Shown here: positions 1-5,385 of the stretch, piece by piece
Layout: every line of letters begins with the position of its first letter
Numbering within the stretch: the first letter of the stretch is position 1
DNA from: Thiomargarita sp.
GTDB taxonomy: Bacteria > Pseudomonadota > Gammaproteobacteria > Beggiatoales > Beggiatoaceae
NCBI GenBank assembly: GCA_023144675.1
Contig: JAGLFE010000426.1
Span: 1 to 5,613 of the forward strand
Length of the DNA: 5,613 nucleotides
Reading direction: 5' to 3'
Translations under genes and position numbers: made by a program
Notes under the pieces: model-generated
What the model was told of the DNA's origin: nothing
Seen by the model: only the letters and a program-made list of their open reading frames with translations
Database searches by the model: none

Positions 1-3
1 CCT

Positions 4-51
4 ATTTTAGGACTACCATAAATTTAAACACTATAGATTTTAGGACTACCA
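4..51. repeat. Two 15-bp direct repeats upstream of the operon
   Basis: The 15-mer ATTTTAGGACTACCA occurs at 4-18 and again, identically, at 37-51, with starts 33 bp apart (about three helical turns). The 18 bp between copies are AT-rich and unrelated. The spacing and the position 46 bp before the first start codon would fit binding sites for a transcription regulator. They could equally be the last units of a longer dispersed or tandem repeat family, since the window begins at the first copy. No coding potential is seen in 1-96. Confidence 0.6.
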
Positions 52-56
52 AATTT

Positions 57-72
57 TGTATCTCTTGATACA
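57..72. promoter_or_regulatory. Inverted repeat in the operon leader
   Basis: TGTATC (57-62) and GATACA (67-72) form a perfect 6-bp inverted repeat around a TCTT loop, ending 24 bp before the start codon at 97. It may be an operator half-site pair or a small leader hairpin. It has no T-run and low GC content, so it is not a convincing terminator. I could not place a clear -35/-10 pair in this leader, so the operon promoter may lie upstream of the window. Confidence 0.3.
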
Positions 73-84
73 TATGACTTTCTT

Positions 85-90
85 AAAGGG
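85..90 (+). promoter_or_regulatory. Ribosome binding site of the SiaB-like gene
   Basis: AAAGGG lies six bases before the ATG at 97. It supports that start over the later in-frame ATG at 136 (residue 14). Confidence 0.6.
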
Positions 91-96
91 ATTAGT

Positions 97-654
97 ATGA
101 ATAATAATTTTAATTTGTTTGAATTTTATCGAATTATGGAAGACAAAGATGTTATATTGTCTTTTAAAGGAGATATTTCTCAAGATATTTTGGTAAGTGT
201 GGGAGATTTGTTGAAAGATAAACTTTCTAACGAGGACGCTAAGTTAAGTGTTACTAAAAAAGTATTTTTTGTTTTTATTGAGCTTGCCCAAAATATTTAT
301 CGCTATTCTTCTGAGACAGCCGTTCTTGACAAGAAAAAAGTTGGAGCTGGAATGGTGGCTATAAGGGAAAGTAGCACTCATTTTATGATTCTAGCTGGTA
401 ATAACATTAAAAAATCTGATATGCAATCTTTGATTGAACAATGTCAAAATGTTAATCAAATGAGTCCAGATGAATTGAAATTAGCTTATAAAAACCGCAT
501 GAAAACTCCACGAGAAGGAGATAAAATTGGAGCTGGAGCTGGTTTGATTAGTATTGTTCGTAAAGCTGGTAATAAAATTCAATTTACTACTACCTCAATT
601 GATGCTGACTATGCTTTTTTAGTATTATCAATTCAAGTAAATAAAGATGGTTAA
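97..654 (+). CDS. siaB: SiaB-family protein kinase (DUF6272)
   Basis: This 185-residue soluble protein resembles SiaB, an anti-sigma-factor-like serine/threonine kinase of the GHKL ATPase fold that phosphorylates the small protein SiaC. The sequence shows an N-box-like segment, ELAQNIYRYS (residues 62-71; E62 and N66 in the usual base and Mg-binding places), and a glycine-rich ATP-lid-like segment, GDKIGAGAGLISIVRKAG (141-158). Length fits the family. There is no signal peptide or membrane segment, so it should act in the cytosol. It is the first gene of the cluster, ahead of a SpoIIE phosphatase and a SiaC homologue, which is the expected set of partners, although the gene order differs from siaABCD of Pseudomonas. 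The ATG at 97 has a good ribosome binding site. Family assignment is confident; kinase activity and the SiaC target are inferred from the family and neighbours. Confidence 0.85.
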   Translation: MNNNFNLFEFYRIMEDKDVILSFKGDISQDILVSVGDLLKDKLSNEDAKLSVTKKVFFVFIELAQNIYRYSSETAVLDKKKVGAGMVAIRESSTHFMILAGNNIKKSDMQSLIEQCQNVNQMSPDELKLAYKNRMKTPREGDKIGAGAGLISIVRKAGNKIQFTTTSIDADYAFLVLSIQVNKDG

Positions 655-689
655 AAATTGTAAGATATTCATTATAACTAACCATTTTT
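647..689 (+). promoter_or_regulatory. Inverted repeat plus T-run between siaB and the phosphatase gene
   Basis: ATGGTTA (647-653, overlapping the siaB stop codon) pairs perfectly with TAACCAT (679-685), with a 25-nt loop, and T685-T689 form a five-T run. The layout is like a weak intrinsic terminator or attenuator, but the stem is short and AT-rich and the loop is long. If real, it would reduce rather than stop transcription into the next gene, whose start at 699 has only a poor ribosome binding site (GGG at 690-692). Confidence 0.25.
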
Positions 690-698
690 GGGTAAATT

Positions 699-1874
699 AT
701 GCTTGAAGTTAATGAAGAATATTTTGATAAAATCACCGAAACATTTTATCTGCTTTTAAGAGGAGAACGACCTTCTGTAATTGAATTACCGAAAGATTAT
801 CCTGATAATGAGCTAAAGCAAGTAGTTTCTTATATCAATAAATTTATTGTTGAATTTAATATCAATACTGAATTTATGTATTCCTTGTCCAGAGGAGAAT
901 TGGATTACGACCCACCAAAAAGCAAAATGCTCGGAGTTCAATCCTTTAAAAATTTACAAGCTAGTTTACGCCATTTGACTTGGAAAACTCAGCAGATTGC
1001 AAATGGAGATTTTACTCAGCGGGTTGATTTTATAGGAGATTTTTCTGAAGCATTTAATACAATGACTCAGCAATTAGAACAAGCGTTTACAGATATTGAG
1101 AATGCTAATGCTGAACTTGCGTTAAAGAATAAACAGATTACTTCTAGTATTCGTTATGCTCAACGGATTCAACTAGCAATTTTACCATCAAAGTCAAAAT
1201 TGGATCAGACATTAGGTAATTATTTTATTATTTATTATCCCAAAGACATTGTTTCTGGAGATTTTTATTGGCTAACACAAGTCGAGGATAAAATATTTTT
1301 AGCGGTTGTAGATTGTACTGGTCATGGCGTACCAGGTGCATTTTTATCCATGATTGCTAATACATTGTTGACTAAAATTGTCAATGAACATCAAATTTTT
1401 GATCCAGCTAAGATTTTAGAACAATTACATATTGGAATTCGTACGGTATTACAACAGGAAACCAGTGAAGCTAGGGAAGGAATGGATGTTTGTTTGTGCC
1501 AAATTGATAAGACCATAGTTAAATTTGCTGGAGCAAACCGACCATTATTTCATTGTTCCCAAAAAGAACTTACCCAAATTAAAGGGGATCGCAAATCTAT
1601 CGGTGGATTGCAAAAAGAAGAACAACGCATTTTTACCAGTCACGAAATTTCTGTCCAAACAGGAGATACATTATATCTTTCAACCGATGGTATGGTTGAT
1701 CAACAAAATCCGATTGGCAAAAAATTTGGTTCTAAACAATTAAAGTTGGTTTTGCAAGATATTGCTTCTAAAACAGTTGATGAGCAAAAAGAAATATTGT
1801 TAACTAAATTTCTAGACCATAAACAACAAGAATCACAACGGGACGATGTTACTTTGATGGGTATTCAATTTTAA
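699..1874 (+). CDS. HAMP-linked SpoIIE/PP2C serine/threonine phosphatase (SiaA-like, soluble)
   Basis: This 391-residue phosphatase probably removes phosphate from the SiaC homologue encoded next. Residues 1-85 are an N-terminal cytosolic module of unknown ligand, 88-128 look like a HAMP-type linker (IANGDFTQRVDFIGDF at 100-115), and 130-160 form a signalling helix. The SpoIIE/PP2C domain is at about 165-391, with metal-binding acidic residues in SGDFYW (D188), VVDCTGHG (D205), STDGMVD (D330, D334) and QRDDVTL (D382, D383). Unlike Pseudomonas SiaA, no transmembrane or periplasmic sensor segment is visible, so any input must be cytosolic. An in-frame TAA at 693 fixes the ATG at 699, despite a weak ribosome binding site. 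The catalytic half is duplicated in the gene at 2312. The phosphatase call is strong; the SiaC substrate is inferred from context. Confidence 0.85.
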   Translation: MLEVNEEYFDKITETFYLLLRGERPSVIELPKDYPDNELKQVVSYINKFIVEFNINTEFMYSLSRGELDYDPPKSKMLGVQSFKNLQASLRHLTWKTQQIANGDFTQRVDFIGDFSEAFNTMTQQLEQAFTDIENANAELALKNKQITSSIRYAQRIQLAILPSKSKLDQTLGNYFIIYYPKDIVSGDFYWLTQVEDKIFLAVVDCTGHGVPGAFLSMIANTLLTKIVNEHQIFDPAKILEQLHIGIRTVLQQETSEAREGMDVCLCQIDKTIVKFAGANRPLFHCSQKELTQIKGDRKSIGGLQKEEQRIFTSHEISVQTGDTLYLSTDGMVDQQNPIGKKFGSKQLKLVLQDIASKTVDEQKEILLTKFLDHKQQESQRDDVTLMGIQF

Positions 1875-1891
1875 CATTAATTTAGGCAATT

Positions 1892-1896
1892 AAGGA
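1892..1896 (+). promoter_or_regulatory. Strong ribosome binding site of the SiaC-like gene
   Basis: AAGGA sits seven bases before the ATG at 1904. It is the best site among the last four genes of the cluster; the starts at 699, 2312 and 3393 have weak or no Shine-Dalgarno sequence. This suggests that the small phosphoprotein is made in excess over the downstream enzymes, as a stoichiometric partner protein would be. Confidence 0.55.
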
Positions 1897-1903
1897 TAAA
1901 AAT

Positions 1904-2278
1904 ATGGAAAATTTGGATATAGCCAAAACAAAAGATACTCTGGAAATCCATTTTGATGCTGAGACTGGAATTCTTGCACTGAAAGGTGGGTCTTATCCAG
2001 AAGATCCAATAGAATTTTTTGAACCTATTTACAATTGGGTCAAACAATATATCAATGAAATTGGTGCAAAAATGACTGTCAATATTGATATCGACTATAT
2101 AAATACCAGTTCTTCCAAATGTATTGTAGATTTTTTGGAATTATTAGACGAGTATCATCGGGCAAATGGCAAAATAAAACTTAACTGGCATTATGAAGAA
2201 GATGATGAAGATATGCAGGAAACCGGCGAAGAGCTTTGTGAAGATTTAGAATTAACTTATAAACTCATTGCTTATTGA
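1904..2278 (+). CDS. siaC: SiaC-family regulatory phosphoprotein (DUF1987)
   Basis: This 124-residue acidic protein has the STAS-like DUF1987 layout. An N-terminal beta segment includes TGILALKGGSYPEDPIEFFE (21-40), followed by a helix with YNWVKQYI (43-50), then the strand and phospho-loop MTVNIDIDYINTSSSK (57-72). The residue phosphorylated in Pseudomonas aeruginosa SiaC is Thr68, and this protein has Thr at exactly position 68 (N67-T68-S69-S70-S71). In the known system SiaB phosphorylates SiaC, SiaA reverses this, and unphosphorylated SiaC binds and activates the diguanylate cyclase SiaD. Here both modifying enzymes are encoded upstream, while the candidate targets downstream are a second phosphatase and a class III cyclase. 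The C-terminal part (99-115) is very acidic. Family and phosphosite are confident; the downstream target is inference. Confidence 0.88.
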   Translation: MENLDIAKTKDTLEIHFDAETGILALKGGSYPEDPIEFFEPIYNWVKQYINEIGAKMTVNIDIDYINTSSSKCIVDFLELLDEYHRANGKIKLNWHYEEDDEDMQETGEELCEDLELTYKLIAY

Positions 2279-2311
2279 TTTTTAATAATTTTAAACAACA
2301 ACATTCTTTAT

Positions 2312-3316
2312 ATGAATTCATCTAATAATTTCAAAACATCTGATATTTATAAAAAAGAATATAGTGTTTTAGAAAAGGCACAAGAACTTCCTAACAACAA
2401 ACATATTGCTATAGATACATTATGGGAAGAATATGCTTTGTTAAGTAAACAGTATGAACAATTGCTACGTTTAACTGTTAAGCTAACCAATATCAATGAT
2501 AAGTCCCAAAAAAAGTTGATGACAGCAAATGAACATATTGAAAATACTAATGCTGAACTTGCACTTAAAAATAGCCAAATAACTAGCAGTATCCGTTATG
2601 CCCGTCGCATTCAACGAGTAATATTACCGTTACCAGAAAAAATGGGGCGAACATTTGCTAATCATTTTATAATATATAAACCTAAAGATATTGTTTCTGG
2701 TGATTTTTATTGGTTCACTAAAACCAAAGATAAAATTTTTTTAGCAGTGATAGATTGCACTGGTCATGGTGTTCCTGGAGCATTTTTATCTATGATTGCT
2801 CACACTTTATTGAATCAAATTGTCAATGAAAATCCCTCCATTGAGCCAGCCACAATTTTGGAACTATTACACATTAATATTCGTGCTGTTTTACGCCAAG
2901 AAACTGGGGAAACTCATGATGGTATGGATGTTTGTCTGTGTCAAATTGATAACCATAAGATTAAATTTTCTGGTGCCAAACGACCATTATTTCATGTATC
3001 TCAAAATGAATTAATCCAAATTAAAGGGGATCGAAAATCTATTGGTGGTCTGCAAAAAGAAGAACAGCGTAACTTTAGCAACCATGAAATTTCTGTTCAA
3101 ACTGGAGATATGTTGTATTTATTTACTGATGGGATTACTGATCAAAATAACTTGGCTGGCAAAAAATTTGGTTCAAGACAATTAAAAATTCTTTTACAGG
3201 AAATTGCATCCAAAGAGGTTAATGAACAGAAACAAATTATTTTAAATAAACTACAAACCCATCAACAACAAGAATCCCAACGAGATGATATAACCTTAAT
3301 AGGTATTCGATTTTAA
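2312..3316 (+). CDS. Second SpoIIE/PP2C serine/threonine phosphatase with N-terminal coiled coil
   Basis: This 334-residue soluble phosphatase lacks the N-terminal module and HAMP-type linker of its upstream paralogue. It begins with a low-complexity stretch (1-35), then a predicted helix/coiled coil (about 36-100). Its SpoIIE/PP2C domain (about 105-334) keeps the metal-binding positions: SGDFYW (D131), VIDCTGHG (D148), FTDGITD (D273, D277) and QRDDITL (D325, D326). From residue 76 to the end it aligns without gaps to residues 133-391 of the upstream phosphatase, with 187 of 259 residues identical by my count, so it arose by local duplication and looks catalytically intact. Residues 40-71 resemble residues 39-70 of the cyclase downstream. 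It may act on phosphorylated SiaC under a different input, or on another substrate. No ribosome binding site is visible before 2312, suggesting low or coupled translation. Confidence 0.82.
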   Translation: MNSSNNFKTSDIYKKEYSVLEKAQELPNNKHIAIDTLWEEYALLSKQYEQLLRLTVKLTNINDKSQKKLMTANEHIENTNAELALKNSQITSSIRYARRIQRVILPLPEKMGRTFANHFIIYKPKDIVSGDFYWFTKTKDKIFLAVIDCTGHGVPGAFLSMIAHTLLNQIVNENPSIEPATILELLHINIRAVLRQETGETHDGMDVCLCQIDNHKIKFSGAKRPLFHVSQNELIQIKGDRKSIGGLQKEEQRNFSNHEISVQTGDMLYLFTDGITDQNNLAGKKFGSRQLKILLQEIASKEVNEQKQIILNKLQTHQQQESQRDDITLIGIRF

Positions 3317-3328
3317 TTGTCTAGTTTT

Positions 3329-3344
3329 TCAATTAAATAATTGA
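3329..3344. promoter_or_regulatory. Perfect AT-only-core palindrome before the cyclase gene
   Basis: TCAATTA (3329-3335) and TAATTGA (3338-3344) form a perfect 7-bp inverted repeat with an AA centre, in the 76-nt gap that is the largest inside the cluster. It may be an operator or a weak RNA hairpin. There is no GC-rich stem or T-run after it, so I do not call a terminator. I could not find a convincing promoter for the cyclase in this gap. Confidence 0.3.
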
Positions 3345-3392
3345 TATTTCTATTGAAGTTACCTTACACTCAATAAACCTTAAAAGAATTAT

Positions 3393-5060
3393 ATGAAAAT
3401 TAAACAATCATCACCCAATAAATTAACTTTGTTTCATAACGAAGAAAAAATAGTCAGACAAACTGAAAAAGTAACAGCACAGCCAAACATAGAAATTTCA
3501 TGTTTAGAATATAAAAATCTTGCTAATTCCTATGTTAAATTACTTAATCAATCTAAAAAATTACTCAATGTCGGTGATGCTCAACAAAAAAAATTAACCA
3601 CTCAACAAGAACGATTAACCTTATTAGCTGATACATTGAAATCTAGCAATGTAAAGTTACAACAGCAAAATGAACTAATTCGTAAAGTCTTTGGACGTTA
3701 TTTAAGTGATGAAATTGTTGAAACTTTGTTTGAAACTGAGTCGGGTTTATCACTCGGAGGAGAATGTCGAGAAATTACAATATTAACTTCCGACATAAGA
3801 GGATTTACTGCCCAAGCCAATCAAATGCCTCCAGAACAAGTTATTAAAATTCTTAATCTTTATTTAGCAACTATGGCTGATGTGATTGCTACATATCAAG
3901 GAACAATTAATAACTTTATGGGGGATGGTATTTTAGTTCTATTTGGAGCTCCAATTGTTCGAGCTAATAATTCGGAAAGAGCTGTTGCTTGTGCGATGGC
4001 GATGCAATTAGCTATGGAAAATATCAATGAAAAAATTCAAACATGGGGTTTTGTCCCATTAGAAATGGGTATTGGTATTCACACTGGTGAAGTTGTAGTG
4101 GGTAATATTGGTTCCGAAAAACGAACTCAATATACTGTTATTGGTAATAACGTTAATTTAGCCTATAGAATTGAAAGTTACACAGTTGGTGGACAGGTAA
4201 TAATTTCTGAATCGACTTTAAAACAAGTGAATAATATCGTTAAAATTACTTCAGAAAAATTGGTAAAACCTAAAGGTATTAAACAGACTATTACAATTTA
4301 TGAAATTGAAGGTATTGATGGTGAATATAATCTTTATTTACATAATAAAAAAGAAGTATTTATACCATTAAAGAAAAATATTTCACTTAAATATCAAGTA
4401 TTAAAAGAAAAACAAGTTCAAGAACGTCAATTTTCGGGACGTTTAATTAAAATATCAGCTAAAAAAGCCTTAATTAAATGTGAAGACAAAATACTTCTTA
4501 AACCAATGAATAATATAAAAATTAATTTAATTATACCAAATACAAAGGATATTAGTGATGATGTTTATGCCAAAGTATTAAGCGTTAATGAAAATTATTT
4601 TTATGTTTGTTTTACTAATATTCCAGTAAATGTTAGAACTCAACTCATCGCCTTTTATAAGGTAAAATGGACTGCTGATTTATCTATTAATTACCCAATT
4701 ATTGATGAACAACACCAACAATTGCTTAATAAGCTTCAGGATTTAGTAGATTTAATCAATCATTATAAAGAAGAAAAGGTAGTTGAAACAATAATTATTT
4801 TAAAAAATCATGTTATTAATCATTTTGAAACAGAAGAACATTTAATGCAACAGTATAATTATCCTAAATATATAGAACATAGAAAAAAACATGAAAAATT
4901 TATTAATATGTTAGATGATTGCAAACAAAGATATCAAACTCCAGAAGGACTTTTATATTTATCTCTAAAAATTCAACAAGATATGGTAACTTGGTGGATT
5001 TATCATATTGATAATTGTGATAGACAACTAGGTATATTTTTATTAGAAACAGAAAGTTAA
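3393..5060 (+). CDS. Class III adenylate/guanylate cyclase with degenerate PilZ-like region and C-terminal hemerythrin domain
   Basis: This 555-residue soluble protein has a helical segment at about 36-98, a class III nucleotide cyclase domain (about 100-305), a PilZ-like beta region (about 318-421) and a hemerythrin domain (about 426-553). The cyclase keeps both metal aspartates (D134 in TSDIRGFT, D178 in FMGDGI) and the transition-state Asn and Arg (N255, R259 in VNLAYRI). The purine-selecting positions are N174 and T248, not the Lys/Asp of classic adenylate cyclases, so cAMP versus cGMP cannot be decided. Hemerythrin ligands are complete: H441, H477, E481, H496, H500, H538 and D543, predicting a di-iron O2 or redox sensor. 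The PilZ-like region lacks key c-di-GMP residues. An in-frame TAA at 3381 supports the ATG at 3393. It takes the place that SiaD, a GGDEF enzyme, holds in Pseudomonas. Confidence 0.88.
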   Translation: MKIKQSSPNKLTLFHNEEKIVRQTEKVTAQPNIEISCLEYKNLANSYVKLLNQSKKLLNVGDAQQKKLTTQQERLTLLADTLKSSNVKLQQQNELIRKVFGRYLSDEIVETLFETESGLSLGGECREITILTSDIRGFTAQANQMPPEQVIKILNLYLATMADVIATYQGTINNFMGDGILVLFGAPIVRANNSERAVACAMAMQLAMENINEKIQTWGFVPLEMGIGIHTGEVVVGNIGSEKRTQYTVIGNNVNLAYRIESYTVGGQVIISESTLKQVNNIVKITSEKLVKPKGIKQTITIYEIEGIDGEYNLYLHNKKEVFIPLKKNISLKYQVLKEKQVQERQFSGRLIKISAKKALIKCEDKILLKPMNNIKINLIIPNTKDISDDVYAKVLSVNENYFYVCFTNIPVNVRTQLIAFYKVKWTADLSINYPIIDEQHQQLLNKLQDLVDLINHYKEEKVVETIIILKNHVINHFETEEHLMQQYNYPKYIEHRKKHEKFINMLDDCKQRYQTPEGLLYLSLKIQQDMVTWWIYHIDNCDRQLGIFLLETES

Positions 5061-5084
5061 TTTAACTATCTACTAACTAAGTTA
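5055..5084. repeat. Pair of short palindromes at the operon end
   Basis: AGTTAATTTAACT (5055-5067, overlapping the cyclase stop codon) and TAACTAAGTTA (5074-5084) are both perfect palindromes with a single central base, and they share the AGTTA/TAACT half-site. They could be a regulator-binding pair for the promoter just downstream. They are AT-rich and have no T-run, so they are not typical intrinsic terminators. No other terminator is visible after 5060. Confidence 0.35.
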
Positions 5085-5106
5085 TTGGTCAAGAAAAGTG
5101 ATGGTA

Positions 5107-5115
5107 TGTTATAAT
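5107..5115 (+). promoter_or_regulatory. Extended -10 promoter of the toxin-antitoxin remnant
   Basis: TGTTATAAT is a perfect extended -10 element (TG, one base, then the consensus TATAAT at 5110-5115). A possible -35, TTGGTC, lies at 5085-5090 but at 19-bp spacing, which is long; an extended -10 can work with a poor -35. An inverted repeat, GTGAT (5098-5102) and ATCAC (5119-5123), brackets the -10 and could be the operator through which the antitoxin repressed itself. The antitoxin start codon follows at 5147. Confidence 0.6.
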
Positions 5116-5136
5116 TTAATCACAGTTTATAATGGG

Positions 5137-5141
5137 AAGGA
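5137..5141 (+). promoter_or_regulatory. Ribosome binding site of the antitoxin remnant
   Basis: AAGGA lies five bases before the ATG at 5147, within GGGAAGGA. The promoter and ribosome binding site are intact although the coding sequence is broken. Confidence 0.6.
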
Positions 5142-5146
5142 TAAAT

Positions 5147-5385
5147 ATGTTAAATATTATGTCAGTTAATAAAGCAAATATTTATAATGTTATAGAGCAA
5201 ATAACGCAATAACATGAACCAATTTTAATTACTGGTGAAAAAATAATGCTGTAATGTTATCAGAAGAAGATTGGAAAGCTATAGAGGAAACTTTGTACTT
5301 AAATTCTATACCAAATATGGCAAATTCAATACAAGAATCTATGAACGCAACTGATAGTGAGTTTAGTGAAAATATTCAATGGTAG
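5147..5385 (+). pseudogene. yefM: YefM/Phd-family antitoxin pseudogene
   Basis: The conceptual product reads as a YefM-type antitoxin once two lesions are bridged. Codons from 5147 give an N-terminus including NKANIYNVIEQIT, then codon 22 is TAA (5210-5212) where the family has a variable residue before HEPILITG. The frame resumes as HEPILITGEK, then shifts by one base at the six-A run 5238-5243; in the next frame NAVMLSEEDWKAIEETLY follows and continues to IQW and a TAG at 5383-5385. A seventh A in the run would restore the frame. Family proteins bind and neutralise a YoeB-type RNase toxin and repress their own operon; this copy should not make a full-length protein. The promoter and ribosome binding site remain. 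The final codons overlap the toxin start (ATG at 5379). Recognition is confident from the SEEDWKAIEETLY motif and overall length. Confidence 0.85.

Noticed and set aside
4..51. Possible CRISPR array
   Set aside because: Only two 15-bp copies with an 18-bp gap; far too short a repeat and spacer, and no cas genes in the window.
1525..1743. Open frame of 72 codons inside the first phosphatase gene
   Set aside because: It lies wholly within the conserved SpoIIE domain in another frame, has no ribosome binding site and no recognisable protein; a shadow of the real gene.
2820..3014. Open frame of 64 codons inside the second phosphatase gene
   Set aside because: Same situation as in the paralogue: an alternative frame through conserved catalytic codons, with no independent support.
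3317..3392. Separate promoter for the cyclase gene
   Set aside because: TTGATA at 3341-3346 has no acceptable -10 at 16-18 bp, and TTGAAG at 3353-3358 has none either.
5238..5243. Antitoxin frameshift as a mere homopolymer sequencing error
   Set aside because: Not fully excluded, but the five long genes have many A- and T-runs and stay open, and the locus also has an in-frame stop and an insertion, so real decay is the better explanation.
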